Shown here in pieces: positions 33,036-42,580 of a stretch of DNA of 64,000 nt (positions are counted from its first letter, which is position 1; each line of letters begins with the position of its first letter). The notes under the pieces are model-generated. The model was not told the origin of the DNA, made no database searches, and saw nothing but the letters and a program-made list of their open reading frames with translations. The translations under genes and the position numbers were made by a program. Source of the DNA: Streptomyces aureoverticillatus (lineage in GTDB: Bacteria; Actinomycetota; Actinomycetes; Streptomycetales; Streptomycetaceae); the NCBI RefSeq assembly GCF_014649395.1, contig NZ_BMSY01000003.1, positions 434,001 to 498,000 on the forward strand, read 5' to 3'.

Positions 33036-34796
33036 ATGAGCCTCAACCCGCCGGGCCCGCCCCTGGGGCAGGGGGCATACCCCCTGCGCTGGATGGCTCT
33101 GGCCGTGGTCCTGCTCGCCGAGGTCATGGATCTGCTCGACTCGACCGTCGTCGGCATCGCGGCGCCGTCCGTCCGCGCGGACCTGGGCGGCAGCTCCACC
33201 GCGATCCAGTGGCTCGCCGCGGGCTACACGCTGGCCTTCGCCGTCGGGCTGATCACCGGTGGCCGGCTCGGCGACATCTTCGGACGCAAGCGGATGCTGC
33301 TCGCCGGGCTCGCCGGCTTCACCCTGAGCTCGGCGCTGTGCGGCCTGAGCGGCTCCATCGGGCTGCTGATCGCCGCACGCGTCCTTCAGGGCCTGTTCGC
33401 GGCGCTGACGATCCCGCAGAGCTACGCCATCGTGGTCTCGATGTTCGAACCGAAGGAGCGCGGCAAGGCGTTCGGTCTGTTCGGACCCGTCATGGCGCTC
33501 GCCTCGGTCGGCGGCCCGGTGCTCGCCGGCGCGCTGGTCGACAGCGACATCGCCGGGAGCCAGTGGCGCTCCGTCTTCTTCATCAACGTGCCGCTCGGCC
33601 TGCTGGCCCTGCTCGGAGCGGCGCGCTACGTCCCCGAGTCACGGGCGCAGCAGCGGACCCGGCTCGACCTCGTCGGCATGCTGCTCATCTCCGCGGTCGG
33701 CCTCCTGCTGATCTATCCGCTGGTCCAGGGGCGCGAAGCGGGCTGGCCCGGCTGGATGTTCGGCTGCATGGCGGCCTCGCTGCCCCTGCTCGCCGTCTTC
33801 TGGTGGTGGGAGAAGCGCGTCACCCTGCGCGGCGGGACGCCGCTGGTCGTCGTGGGGCTGCTGCGCAAGCGGGCGTTCAGCGGCAGTCTGGTCGTCGGCA
33901 TCCTGTTCTTCGCCGCCATGAACGGGCTGCTGCTGGTCTTCGGGATCTTCCTCCAGAACGGGCTCGGCTGGTCGCCGACCCGTGCCGGACTCGAGATCGC
34001 GCCCATCGCCCTGGGCGTGGCCGTCGGGGCCGTCGCGGCGGGTGCCGCACTCGTACCGCGTTTCGGCCGCCGCGTGATGCACGCGGGTGCCGCAGTGATG
34101 GCCGTGGGGGTCGCGGGGATTTCCCTGACCCTGCACGGTGTGGGCGCCGACGTCGGCGGCTGGCAGCTTTCCCCCGGGCTGCTGGTCACCGGCGTCGGTA
34201 TGGGCCTCGTCCTCTCGCCCTTCTTCGACTTCGCGCTGGCGAGCGTCGACGAGCACGAGACGGGCTCCGCGTCCGGCGTGCTCAACGCCAACCAGCAGCT
34301 CGGAGCGACCATCGGCGTCGCCGTACTCGGAACGCTCTTCTTCGCCCTGGCCGCCGGGCAGACGGGCCCCGCCGCCGACTCGGTCCGCCCCGAACTGCGC
34401 CGGGACATCGTGTCCGCGGGCGCCCCCGCCTCCTCCGCCGCCCCGCTCGCGGAGCGCATCGGTTCCTGCGCGCGGGCCCGCGTGACGACCGCCGACACCG
34501 ACACCGAGCCCGCCGCCTGCCGGCGGTTGAGCGCCTCGGCCGAACAGGGCGCCGCGGCGGCGGACCGCCCGGACGCGTACGGCTCCGCCGTGGCGCGGAG
34601 CGGCGACCGGTTGCGCGAAGTGGCGTTCACCAAGGCCATGGAGGGGGTCCTGTGGGCCATCGCGGGTCTGCTCGCGCTGGTGGGCGCGGTGGTGTTCCTG
34701 CTCCCGCGGAAGCCCCGCGAGGAGGAACCGGCGGACGAGCCGTCCTCGGGCACCGCCCAGGAGGCGTACGCACCGGCCGCCGCCCTACGTGACTGA
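33036..34796 (+). CDS. MFS exporter, DHA2 (14-TM) type, of the biosynthetic island
   Basis: 586 residues from the ATG at 33036 (site AAAGAGGAG). Helix 1 carries LLDSTVVGIAAPSVRADLGG, motif A is GGRLGDIFGRKRMLLAG, and helix-5 motif C surrounds GPVMALASVGGPVLAGALVD. A ~110-residue extracytoplasmic loop before the last helix contains two cysteines and is longer than usual. Product efflux/self-resistance for the adjacent operon is the likely role. A tandem-repeat leader precedes it. Confidence 0.93.
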   Translation: MSLNPPGPPLGQGAYPLRWMALAVVLLAEVMDLLDSTVVGIAAPSVRADLGGSSTAIQWLAAGYTLAFAVGLITGGRLGDIFGRKRMLLAGLAGFTLSSALCGLSGSIGLLIAARVLQGLFAALTIPQSYAIVVSMFEPKERGKAFGLFGPVMALASVGGPVLAGALVDSDIAGSQWRSVFFINVPLGLLALLGAARYVPESRAQQRTRLDLVGMLLISAVGLLLIYPLVQGREAGWPGWMFGCMAASLPLLAVFWWWEKRVTLRGGTPLVVVGLLRKRAFSGSLVVGILFFAAMNGLLLVFGIFLQNGLGWSPTRAGLEIAPIALGVAVGAVAAGAALVPRFGRRVMHAGAAVMAVGVAGISLTLHGVGADVGGWQLSPGLLVTGVGMGLVLSPFFDFALASVDEHETGSASGVLNANQQLGATIGVAVLGTLFFALAAGQTGPAADSVRPELRRDIVSAGAPASSAAPLAERIGSCARARVTTADTDTEPAACRRLSASAEQGAAAADRPDAYGSAVARSGDRLREVAFTKAMEGVLWAIAGLLALVGAVVFLLPRKPREEEPADEPSSGTAQEAYAPAAALRD

Positions 34797-34815
34797 CACT
34801 CAGAAGGAGATCGCT

Positions 34816-35250
34816 GTGACAACGGAATCCGGGCGGCCGGCCCGCCCCCAGGAAAGGGACGCCGCGGCGAGCGTGCTGGCCGAGGTGTACGCCGCCGGGC
34901 TGATCGGCAAGGACGAGTTCGAGCAACGCCTCGACGGCACCCTCACGGCCCGCACGACAGCTGAACTCGCCATGTACACCGACGAGTTGCCGATGCCGGT
35001 GACGGAGAGCGCGCCGGCCGCCGCGACACCGCCGCGGCGGCGGCAACGACAGCGTGGGCGGCGTGCCGAGCGCCGTTCGCACCAGCCCCGGCAGGAGCGC
35101 CGCGGGGGCGGAGGCTGGGCGGCGGCCCTCGTCGCCGTGGCACTGCTGACCGTGATCCTGCGACCGCACCTCGGCCCACAGGCCGTCGTCCTCGCCGCCG
35201 GGCTCCTGGTGTACGCGGCCGCGCACCGGCGTCGGCACAGGCACGGGTGA
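34816..35250 (+). CDS. DUF1707 domain membrane protein
   Basis: 144 residues from the GTG at 34816, which follows GAAGGAGA; an upstream in-frame GTG (34789) lies inside the exporter gene and lacks a site. Residues 1-50 are the DUF1707 block (QERDAAASVLAEVYAAGLIG; EFEQRLDGTLTARTTAEL). A highly basic Arg/Gln linker precedes two hydrophobic helices (WAAALVAVALLTVIL and AVVLAAGLLVYAAAH). DUF1707 proteins are common in actinobacteria and of unknown function. 19 bp after the exporter, so probably co-transcribed. Confidence 0.85.
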   Translation: MTTESGRPARPQERDAAASVLAEVYAAGLIGKDEFEQRLDGTLTARTTAELAMYTDELPMPVTESAPAAATPPRRRQRQRGRRAERRSHQPRQERRGGGGWAAALVAVALLTVILRPHLGPQAVVLAAGLLVYAAAHRRRHRHG

Positions 35251-35325
35251 GGACGCGAACCCTGGCGGGGGCTGCCGTAGGCTCATCACGCTCCTGGCGC
35301 AGTGAACCGCGTGCTTCGTCGCCCC

Positions 35326-36057
35326 TCAGCGGCTCCCTGAGCCCGGCGGCGGCTGCAACAGCCCCATGAACATCAGCATCAGCTCGTCCACGATCGTGTC
35401 GAGGCTCGCGTCGACGTACCCGGCGGTCCAGTCGTAGAGGAGCGTGTTGACCGCCCCGACGAAGCCGAGGGCGGCTATGCGGTAGTCGCGGGCACCTATC
35501 TCGCCGCGCGCGGCGGCCTCGTCCAGGGCGCCGACCAGGAGGTCCACCCAGCCCTGCCGGGCCTCCAGGCGCTGCTTCTCCAGCTCGGGGGTGACGCCCG
35601 TGACCTCCACGAACGCGATGCGTACGAGGTGGGGATGGGCCGTCAGGACGCGCGCGTACGCGCGAAACGCGGCCTCGGCGCGCTCGCGCACGGCGCTGTC
35701 GGCGGGCGCCTGCGCCAGTGCCTCGGTGACGGCCGCCTGCGCGGCCTTCTGGACGTGCCGGTGCAGGGCGGCAAGCACTTCTTCGAGGTTGCGGAACTCC
35801 TCGTAGAACTGCCGGGTGGACAGACCGGCGCGGGCGCAGAGGGCGGCGACGGACGCGGAGCGGTACGCGCCCGGTCCGGCGCCGAAGAGTTCGACGCCCG
35901 CCTCCAGGAGGCGCCGCCTGCGCTCGGACCGGCGCTGCTCGGCGGACTTGCCCCCGTACCCCCGCGCGGCCCGCTTCCGCGCGCCCGGTTCGCCCGGCTC
36001 GCTCTGCGCCTTGTCGGCCGCCACCGATATCCGCCTCTCTCGTCTTCCGTACGTCAA
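35326..36057 (-). CDS. TetR-family regulator divergent from lipase
   Basis: 243 residues (a GTG at 36024 is an alternative start, 232 residues). HTH: RSASVAALCARAGLSTRQFY followed by EEFRNLEEVL; C-terminal domain with TGVTPELEKQRLEAR. The basic N-terminus (RKRAARGYGGKSAEQRRSER) may add DNA contacts. Divergent from a secreted lipase; the 196-bp intergenic region contains a TCTGAA-N10-TTCAGA inverted repeat. Lipid-responsive control of the lipase is plausible but unproved. Confidence 0.92.
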   Translation of the reverse strand: MTYGRRERRISVAADKAQSEPGEPGARKRAARGYGGKSAEQRRSERRRRLLEAGVELFGAGPGAYRSASVAALCARAGLSTRQFYEEFRNLEEVLAALHRHVQKAAQAAVTEALAQAPADSAVRERAEAAFRAYARVLTAHPHLVRIAFVEVTGVTPELEKQRLEARQGWVDLLVGALDEAAARGEIGARDYRIAALGFVGAVNTLLYDWTAGYVDASLDTIVDELMLMFMGLLQPPPGSGSR

Positions 36058-36137
36058 CTCCCTGATCCTGCACGGAAATTGCCCCGCGCACGACTCTTGC
36101 GTCCGCCCCGCGGCGGCCCTACTTTCAAGTAACCCAT

Positions 36138-36159
36138 TCTGAAGCGGTGTCGTTTCAGA
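36138..36159. promoter_or_regulatory. Inverted repeat between TetR and lipase genes
   Basis: TCTGAA (36138-36143) and TTCAGA (36154-36159), 10-base spacer, in an AT-rich patch ~95 bp before the lipase start and ~80 bp from the TetR start. Candidate TetR operator; arms are short. Confidence 0.45.
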
Positions 36160-36253
36160 TTCCTCGGCGTGAGTCTGTCATGCCTGCGACAAGGCGTGCC
36201 TGGCGTGCGGGCGTGCGCCGAGTCCGCGCACGGCAACCGAAGGGACCGGAACC

Positions 36254-37198
36254 GTGAACAGATCCGCAGCCGTCCTCCTGCCGCTCGCCCTGGCGGCCAC
36301 GGCGCTCACCGCCACGGCCGCCCCCGCGCAGGCCGACGAGCAGCCGCGCAAGCGGTACCCCGTGGGCGGCGTCGCCGACGGCGTGAGCAACTTCTTATTC
36401 AGTCCGAACGCCGTGTCCGGCGTGAACGACTGGAGCTGCGAGCCGACCGCCGAGCACCCCAACCCCGTCGTGCTGGTGCACGGCACCGGCGTCAACCTGG
36501 GCGCCAACTGGGTCAAGATGGGCCCGACGCTCGCCAACGAGGGCCACTGCGTCTACGCCTTCAACTACGGGATGGGCAGCCCGTTCAATCTCGGCGGGCG
36601 GGTCGGCGGCCTCACCGGCGTCGCCAAGTCCGCCGAGACGATGAGTGCCTTCGTGGACAGGGTGCTCGCGGCCACCGGCGCCAAGAAGGTGAACGTCCTC
36701 GGGCACTCGCAGGGCGGCATGATGCCGAACCACTACATCAAGCGGCTCGGCGGCGCGCAGAAGGTCGACCGGCTCGTCGCGCTCGCGCCCACCAACCACG
36801 GCACCACCCTCAGCGGCCTGGTGAACCTGGGCAAGGCCCTCGGCCTGCTCGGAGTGGTCAACTCCGCCTTCGACCACCTGAACCTCCAGGGTCTGAAGGA
36901 CCAGGAGGCGGGATCGGACTTCCAGAAGGCGCTGTTCGCGGACGGCGACACCGTGCCGGGCGTGCGCTACACGGTCATCGCCACGAAGTACGACGTCGTG
37001 TCGACCCCGTACGACAAGGGCTTCCTGAAGGGCGACAAGGTCCGCAACATCGCCATCCAGGACCAGTGCCCGAAGAACCCCGTGGGGCACGTGGGCCTGT
37101 TCGTGGACGGGCCCACGACGCAGAACGTCGTCAACGCCCTGGGCGCGGACAAGCCCGACTTCAAGCCGGCGTGTGAGGACTACGGGCCGCCGTTCTGA
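36254..37198 (+). CDS. Secreted lipase/esterase (alpha/beta hydrolase, class 2 lipase type), TTA codon
   Basis: 314 residues. Signal peptide ends after LTATAAPAQA. The oxyanion region PVVLVHGTGVNLGANW, nucleophile elbow LGHSQGGMMPNHYI, and late acid/His region (KYDVVSTPY; GHVGLF) fit lipase class 2. Four cysteines can form disulfides. Codon 48 (36395-36397) is TTA, the leucine codon read only by bldA tRNA in Streptomyces, so translation is likely limited to development. GTG start after GGAACC. Probably regulated by the divergent TetR. Confidence 0.92.
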   Translation: MNRSAAVLLPLALAATALTATAAPAQADEQPRKRYPVGGVADGVSNFLFSPNAVSGVNDWSCEPTAEHPNPVVLVHGTGVNLGANWVKMGPTLANEGHCVYAFNYGMGSPFNLGGRVGGLTGVAKSAETMSAFVDRVLAATGAKKVNVLGHSQGGMMPNHYIKRLGGAQKVDRLVALAPTNHGTTLSGLVNLGKALGLLGVVNSAFDHLNLQGLKDQEAGSDFQKALFADGDTVPGVRYTVIATKYDVVSTPYDKGFLKGDKVRNIAIQDQCPKNPVGHVGLFVDGPTTQNVVNALGADKPDFKPACEDYGPPF

Positions 37199-37255
37199 CA
37201 CCGGCCTTTCCGCGAGGGGCGCGCACCGCCCTTTCAGCGGGCGAGCACCACCCTG

Positions 37256-37606
37256 TCAGCGGGTGGCGAGTACGACCGTCGTGCTCGCCACCACGGCGGC
37301 CACCGCCAACAGCCCGCCCGCGAGCACCCGTTGGCGCAGCGCCCGGTACCGGTCCTCGTACTCGCCGCGCAGGTCCAGGCAGCGGCCCGCGATGTGCCGC
37401 CAGGCCTGGCGGGTCAGCGACAGGTGGTCCTCGGCGTACAGCCGCTCCACCTCCGCGCGCTCGGCGGGCGTCAGCCAGTCGAGGCGCTGGGCGAAGGCCT
37501 CGGCGGCGGCGCGGCTCTCGGCGCGGGCGGCCTCGGCGAGGAGGTGGCCCTCGATCTCGGAGATGAGGTCGTCGGCGCGCACCGGACGCTCGTCCATGGC
37601 GGTCAC
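37256..37606 (-). CDS. Small membrane protein co-encoded with ctaD
   Basis: 116 residues from the GTG at 37606 that overlaps the ctaD stop by 4 bp; 113 from the ATG at 37597. A soluble helical part ([20 protein letters not shown] ... [20 protein letters not shown]) is followed by one C-terminal hydrophobic helix ([20 protein letters not shown]). The overlap implies translation coupled to the oxidase subunit, so it may be an assembly or accessory factor. No recognised family. Confidence 0.7.
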   Translation of the reverse strand: MTAMDERPVRADDLISEIEGHLLAEAARAESRAAAEAFAQRLDWLTPAERAEVERLYAEDHLSLTRQAWRHIAGRCLDLRGEYEDRYRALRQRVLAGGLLAVAAVVASTTVVLATR

Positions 37607-39243
37607 GGGGCCACCACCTCGTCCCGCGCGGGCCGCCCGGCCGGGGCCGCCAACTCGGCCGCCACGATGTCCGGGTGGTGCAGGTCGAACGCCGGTGACT
37701 CGGTGCGGATGCGGGGCAGGGAGGTGAAGTTGTGCCGGGGCGGCGGGCACGACGTGGCCCATTCCAGGGAGCGGCCGTAGCCCCAGGGGTCGTCGGCCTC
37801 CACCGGCTTTCCGTACTTCGCCGTCTTCCAGATGTTGTAGAAGAACGGCAGCAGTGACATGCCGAGCAGGAACGAGAAGATCGTCGACAGGGTGTTGAGG
37901 CCCGTGAATCCCTCCACCGCCAGATAGTCCGGAATGCGGCGCTGCATACCCGCCGTACCGAGCCAGTGCTGGACGAGGAACGTGCCGTGGAATCCCACGA
38001 ACAGCGTCCAGAACGTGATCTTTCCCAGCCGCTCGTCCAGCATTTTGCCCGTGAACTTCGGCCACCAGAAGTGGAATCCGGAGAACATCGCGAACACGAC
38101 GGTGCCGAAGATGACGTAATGGAAGTGCGCGACCACGAAGTACGAGTCGGACTGGTGGAAGTCCATCGGCGGCGAGGCGAGGATGACCCCCGTCAGGCCG
38201 CCGAACACGAACGTGACCAGGAAGCCGGCCGCCCACAGCATCGGCGTCTCGAAGGACAACGAGCCCTTCCACATCGTGCCGATCCAGTTGAAGAACTTCA
38301 CGCCCGTCGGGACGGCGATCAGGAACGTCATGAAGGAGAAGAAGGGCAGCAGCACCCCGCCCGTCACGTACATGTGGTGGGCCCACACGGTCACGGACAG
38401 GCCCGCGATGGCGATCGTCGCACCGATCAGGCCCATGTAGCCGAACATCGGCTTCCGCGAGAACACCGGAATGACCTCGGAAATGATGCCGAAGAACGGC
38501 AGGGCGATGATGTAGACCTCGGGATGGCCGAAGAACCAGAACAGATGCTGCCAGAGCAGCGCCCCGCCGTTCGCCGCGTTGAAGATCTGCGCGCCGAACT
38601 TGCGGTCGGCTTCGAGGGCGAAGAGCGCGGCCGCGAGGACCGGGAACGCCAGCAGCACCAGGACGCCCGTGAGCAGCACGTTCCAGGTGAAGATCGGCAT
38701 GCGGAACATCGTCATGCCGGGCGCGCGCATGCAGATGATGGTCGTGATGAAGTTGACCGAGCCGAGGATCGTGCCGAAGCCGGAGAGCGCCAGACCCATG
38801 ATCCACATGTCGGCGCCGACGGCGGGCGAGTGGATGGCGTCCGACAGCGGCACGTACCCGAACCAGCCGAAGTCGGCCGCCCCTTGCGGGGTGAGGAAGC
38901 CGCCCACCGCGATCAGCGAGCCGAACAGGTACAGCCAGTAGGCCAGCATGTTCAGGCGCGGGAAGGCGACATCGGGGGCGCCGATCTGGAGCGGCATGAT
39001 CCAGTTCGCGAACCCGGCGAACAGCGGCGTCGCGAACATCAGCAGCATGATCGTGCCGTGCATCGTGAACGCCTGGTTGAACTGCTCGTTCGACATGATC
39101 TGGGTGCCGGGGCGGGCCAGCTCGGCGCGCATGAACAGCGCCAGCACCCCGCCGAAGCAGAAGAAGCCGAACGCCGTCACCAGATAGAGCGTTCCAATGG
39201 TTTTGTGGTCCGTGGACGTCAGCCACTTCACGGTTGCCCTCAT
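37603..39243 (-). CDS. ctaD: Cytochrome c oxidase subunit I (aa3 type), orphan copy
   Basis: 546 residues from the ATG at 39243 ([20 protein letters not shown]). Twelve membrane helices with the conserved ligands: heme a His in [10 protein letters not shown], the CuB-site [10 protein letters not shown] with the cross-linked H...Y, the HH pair in WAHHMYVTG, the K-channel region, and AHFHYVIFG for hemes a/a3. This is the proton-pumping catalytic subunit of the terminal oxidase. No ctaC, ctaE or qcr genes are adjacent, so it is a second, solitary copy. Divergent from an ECF sigma factor gene. Confidence 0.96.
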   Translation of the reverse strand: MRATVKWLTSTDHKTIGTLYLVTAFGFFCFGGVLALFMRAELARPGTQIMSNEQFNQAFTMHGTIMLLMFATPLFAGFANWIMPLQIGAPDVAFPRLNMLAYWLYLFGSLIAVGGFLTPQGAADFGWFGYVPLSDAIHSPAVGADMWIMGLALSGFGTILGSVNFITTIICMRAPGMTMFRMPIFTWNVLLTGVLVLLAFPVLAAALFALEADRKFGAQIFNAANGGALLWQHLFWFFGHPEVYIIALPFFGIISEVIPVFSRKPMFGYMGLIGATIAIAGLSVTVWAHHMYVTGGVLLPFFSFMTFLIAVPTGVKFFNWIGTMWKGSLSFETPMLWAAGFLVTFVFGGLTGVILASPPMDFHQSDSYFVVAHFHYVIFGTVVFAMFSGFHFWWPKFTGKMLDERLGKITFWTLFVGFHGTFLVQHWLGTAGMQRRIPDYLAVEGFTGLNTLSTIFSFLLGMSLLPFFYNIWKTAKYGKPVEADDPWGYGRSLEWATSCPPPRHNFTSLPRIRTESPAFDLHHPDIVAAELAAPAGRPARDEVVAP

Positions 39244-39252
39244 GCCCCGTAC

Positions 39253-39340
39253 GTGTCCGGCAGTCGCGTAAGCGTCACCGTGAACCCCTGCCGCGAGAAT
39301 CACAGCGACCGGGTGTGAAGATCGGGGGCATGCCGGACAC
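39253..39340. promoter_or_regulatory. Separated 10-bp inverted repeat in the ctaD/sigma intergenic region
   Basis: GTGTCCGGCA at 39253-39262 and TGCCGGACAC at 39331-39340 flank the divergent promoters 68 bp apart. The spacing would allow looping or two half-sites read in opposite directions. No protein assigned. Confidence 0.45.
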
Positions 39341-39349
39341 CTACGGTCC

Positions 39350-39892
39350 ATGAGCACGGACGATTCCTTCGCGGCCGCCTACCGCGAGCACTACTGGGCG
39401 GTGAGCCGGTTCGTCGCGCGCCGGCTCGACGCGGGGGAGGCGCACGAGGTCGAGGAGGTCGTGGCGGACGTCTTCTCCATAGCCTGGCGGCGCCGCGCCG
39501 AACTCCCCGACGCGCCGCTGCCCTGGCTGTACGCCGTGGCCCGCAACTGCCTCGCCAACACCGTGCGCGGCCTCGGCCGCCGGCGGCGCCTGCTGCACCG
39601 GCTCGGCCACCACGAGACCGCGAACGGCGGCCAGACCGTGGACAGCCCCGACACCGAGCGCCCCGGCTCCTGGGTGCACGAGGCCCTGGCCCGGCTCTCG
39701 CCCGCCGACCAGGAGGCGCTGCGCCTGACCACCTGGGAGGAGCTGGGCATCGACGAGCTGGCCGTGGCCCTGGAGTGCAGCAGGAGCGCGGCCGCGATGC
39801 GGCTGCACCGCGCCCGCCGCAGACTCCGCGCGGAGATCGACCGGATGCAGATGCACGTACGAGCGGGACAAGCGGGAGACCACCGTGACTGA
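39350..39892 (+). CDS. ECF-type RNA polymerase sigma factor
   Basis: 180 residues. Region 2 spans [20 protein letters not shown] ... [20 protein letters not shown]; region 4 is [48 protein letters not shown]. The next gene overlaps by 8 bp and encodes a single-TM protein likely to be its anti-sigma factor. Divergent from ctaD, suggesting possible respiratory control. Confidence 0.93.
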   Translation: MSTDDSFAAAYREHYWAVSRFVARRLDAGEAHEVEEVVADVFSIAWRRRAELPDAPLPWLYAVARNCLANTVRGLGRRRRLLHRLGHHETANGGQTVDSPDTERPGSWVHEALARLSPADQEALRLTTWEELGIDELAVALECSRSAAAMRLHRARRRLRAEIDRMQMHVRAGQAGDHRD

Positions 39893-40919
39893 CCACCTGG
39901 ACGACCGGGCGCCCGACCACCTGGGCGCCGGACCGGACGACCTGCGCGACGACCTGCGCGACGGACTGCGTGACGGCCTGGACGACGACCTGTGCGAGCT
40001 CGACCTGCTGCGCGCCGCCGACCCCGTCTCCGCCACCGAGGGCCCCTGGCGCGACCGCCCCCTGAACGCCGTCGCCGAGCGCGGCCTGAACCAGCTTCTG
40101 CACCGCACCCGCACCCGCCGCGCCCGGCGCCGCGTCGTGCTGTGGGCGGAGACCGCCGCCGTCGCCCTCGCCGCCGTGCTCGCCCTGACCCTGCCCGACC
40201 TCGGCGCCGCGTCCGCCACCGCCGCGCCGAGCGCCCTGCACCCCGCCGGTTCGGCCGCGGTGCCGCTCGACCGGCTCGTCGAGCGCGCCGAGGCCGCCGC
40301 CCGCGACGGCGAACCGGAGCTGCGCAAGGGCGCCCGCGTACAGACCTGGAGCCTCGCCATGGAATCCGGCCCCGACGCCGACCGGCCCGTCACCCTCCCC
40401 GAGGAGCGCGAGGTGCGCTGGCGGTCCGACGGCAGCCGCACCGAACGCGTCTCGTCCGACGGCAAGCTCCTGAGCACCCGCATCTACCCGCCGAGCTGGT
40501 CCGACGCCCCGCCCCAGGCCCGCCCGCCGCACACCCCGGCCGCCCTGCGCGCCTACCTCACCGACGCCCACGACGAGGGCTTCACCCGGCGTGCCGTCCC
40601 CGTCACCACGCAGGAGATCCTCGACGCCCTGCCGTCGCTCCTGGAGACCTGGACCCTCGGCGCCCGCGAGAGCGCCGCCCTCGTCGAACTCCTCGCCGAC
40701 AGCGGCGGCCTGCGCCCCGCGGGCGCCGTCACCGACCGGCTCGGCCGCTCCGGGCAGGCGTACGTCCTCGACACCCCGGACGAGCACCTGCGGTACATGC
40801 TGATCCTCGACCCGTCGAACGGCGAGGCGCTCGGCCTGGAGCAGACGTTCACCAAGGACCAGCCGCACTTCGCGGTGGAGGCGGGCGATGTGATGCAGTA
40901 CAACGCCTGGCGGCGCTAG
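39885..40919 (+). CDS. CU044_5270-type membrane protein, probable anti-sigma factor
   Basis: 344 residues. A ~75-residue acidic cytoplasmic N-terminus (DDLRDDLRDGLRDGLDDDL), one membrane helix (VVLWAETAAVALAAVLALTL), and a ~230-residue extracytoplasmic domain of the CU044_5270 family (WSLAMESG; GQAYVLDTPDEHLRYMLILD). Such proteins routinely follow ECF sigma genes in actinobacteria and are presumed anti-sigma or sensing partners. The overlap with the sigma gene supports this. It ends 4 bp into the convergent SGNH gene. Confidence 0.82.
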   Translation: MTDHLDDRAPDHLGAGPDDLRDDLRDGLRDGLDDDLCELDLLRAADPVSATEGPWRDRPLNAVAERGLNQLLHRTRTRRARRRVVLWAETAAVALAAVLALTLPDLGAASATAAPSALHPAGSAAVPLDRLVERAEAAARDGEPELRKGARVQTWSLAMESGPDADRPVTLPEEREVRWRSDGSRTERVSSDGKLLSTRIYPPSWSDAPPQARPPHTPAALRAYLTDAHDEGFTRRAVPVTTQEILDALPSLLETWTLGARESAALVELLADSGGLRPAGAVTDRLGRSGQAYVLDTPDEHLRYMLILDPSNGEALGLEQTFTKDQPHFAVEAGDVMQYNAWRR

Positions 40920-41875
40920 TGGGTGTGGGCGCGGATCGTGTCCGTCACCGCCTGGGCGATGCGCCGGATGCCCGGTGAACGTACCGGGCACGGGCGGGAC
41001 TTGGCGGTCGTGGGGGCCATACAGAAGTGCAGGTAGTCCTTCGGGCGGTGCAGGGCGGTGCGGCCGCTCTCCCGCTCGGTGCAGTACTCGGGGTGCGCCC
41101 GCTCGTACGCCGTGCAAGGCAGCTTCTCCGCCCAGGTGTAGCGGCCGGAGGCCGGGCTGACGGACTTGCCCGCGTCCGACACCAAGTCACCGGTGGCCGC
41201 CGCCTGTTGACGGTAGATGCCGTTGACCTGGCGGACGCGGTCCGGCGTGATCGGGTCCGGTCCCTGCGACACCCAGACCACCTTCGGTCGCTTGCCGCCC
41301 GCGTCCCGCGCCGCGTCTGTGATCTGGTCGGCCAGCTCGCGCGCGTCGGCCGCGTACCGCGAGAGGTACGTGTCCCGTGCCTTGTCGTACGTGACGCCCT
41401 TCATGCAGGGCGTGTAGCCCCACGCGTTGCCCCAGAACTGGAGCACCACATAGTCGGGGCGCAGCTCGCGCACGAGCGTCGCCGCCTTGTCCTTGTCCGG
41501 TACGAGGGAGTCCTCGCCGGTGGCCTCCAGGTAGTCGCAGAGGGTGGTGCCGGAGTAGGGGGCGCTGGTGTAGCGGGCGCCGAGCTGGTCCCGCAGGAGG
41601 CTGCCCAGGACGTCCTGGTTCTCCATGGCGAGGGAGTCGCCCAGGTAGAGGACGGTGGGGCGGGGGCGCTTCCGTGCGGGGGCGTCGCGGTCCGGGGCTT
41701 TCCGCTTGTCCTGCCGGTCCGCCTCCGGGCGCTGGCGGGTGGTCTGGGAGGGGGTGCTCGCGGTGTCGCCGGGGGCGGAGGGTGGTGCCGCCTCGTTTCC
41801 TCCTGAGCCGGGGTCACCGCAACCGGCAAGCAGGGCCGCACCCAGCAGTAATCCGACGCACCACGTCCTGCGCAT
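40916..41875 (-). CDS. SGNH-fold hydrolase-like lipoprotein
   Basis: 319 residues from the ATG at 41875. Signal with lipobox GAALLAGC, Pro/Ser/Arg-rich linker (about 25-75), then an SGNH domain: block I VLYLGDSLAMENQDVLG, block III-like VLQFWGNAWG and a C-terminal H (KDYLHFC). The Asn and Gly positions differ from classical GDSL esterases, resembling acyltransferase-associated SGNH domains. Probably modifies surface glycans or esters outside the membrane. Upstream start codons in frame lack support. Confidence 0.85.
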   Translation of the reverse strand: MRRTWCVGLLLGAALLAGCGDPGSGGNEAAPPSAPGDTASTPSQTTRQRPEADRQDKRKAPDRDAPARKRPRPTVLYLGDSLAMENQDVLGSLLRDQLGARYTSAPYSGTTLCDYLEATGEDSLVPDKDKAATLVRELRPDYVVLQFWGNAWGYTPCMKGVTYDKARDTYLSRYAADARELADQITDAARDAGGKRPKVVWVSQGPDPITPDRVRQVNGIYRQQAAATGDLVSDAGKSVSPASGRYTWAEKLPCTAYERAHPEYCTERESGRTALHRPKDYLHFCMAPTTAKSRPCPVRSPGIRRIAQAVTDTIRAHTH

Positions 41876-42092
41876 CCTCAACTCCTGTCCCACCCCACGG
41901 AATCTGCTCACGTAGGCAAGCACAGTCGGGGCCGGGGCGGTAGTCACGCAGGCGCCGACGCATTACCTCACGCGTAATCGACCCCCCGCCTCCCGCCCGG
42001 CAGTCTTGAGTCACCGGGGCCCGGGCGGCGCACTCCGCCCGGTCTCCGGGGCAGCACCCCCGATGTTCACGACCACGCTGGAGGCGTACGCC

Positions 42093-42470
42093 ATGCCCGC
42101 TCAGGACGTTCACGAGACCGCCGTCGCCCGTTACTTCGAGGCCTGGAACACCGCCGACGCCGCCGAGCTGCCCAAGGCCGTGGCCGCCGCGTGGACCGAG
42201 GACGGCACGTACACCGACCCGCTGGCCGACGTCAGCGGCCACGAGGGCATCGCCGCGGTGATCACCGGGGCCCGGGAGCAGTTCCCCGGCTTCTCCTTCC
42301 GGCACACCGGCGAGGTCGACGGCCACCACGGCATCGCCCGCTTCACCTGGGAGCTGGTGTCCGACGCGGACGGCACGGCGCCCGTCGCGGGCTTCGACGT
42401 GATCGAGCTCGCGGAGGACGGCCGGATCCGTACGGTGCACGGGTTCCTGGACCGGCTGCCGGCGGCCTGA
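42093..42470 (+). CDS. SnoaL-like/NTF2-fold protein
   Basis: 125 residues from the ATG at 42093, preceded by GGAGGCG at proper spacing (the ATG at 42063 is an alternative). Features YFEAWNTADAAELPKAVAAA, DGTYTDPLADVSGHEGIAAV and IRTVHGFLDRLPA match nuclear-transport-factor-2-like proteins with a SnoaL polyketide-cyclase fold. Small-molecule binding or isomerase role possible; monocistronic, followed by a strong terminator. Confidence 0.88.
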   Translation: MPAQDVHETAVARYFEAWNTADAAELPKAVAAAWTEDGTYTDPLADVSGHEGIAAVITGAREQFPGFSFRHTGEVDGHHGIARFTWELVSDADGTAPVAGFDVIELAEDGRIRTVHGFLDRLPAA

Positions 42471-42485
42471 GGCGCCGGTTCCCGC

Positions 42486-42528
42486 ACGCGAGGGGCCCCG
42501 GACCATGACGGTCCGGGGCCCCTCGCGT
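42486..42528. terminator. Bidirectional terminator, 19-bp stem
   Basis: Arms 42486-42504 (ACGCGAGGGGCCCCGG...) and 42510-42528 are perfect complements, loop ATGAC. Between convergent stops at 42470 and 42581. Several GCGTAC repeats follow at 42525-42566. Confidence 0.93.
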
Positions 42529-42580
42529 ACGGCCTTCCGCGTACGCATTCGCGTACACGCGTACGGCCGTCAGGCGGTGC

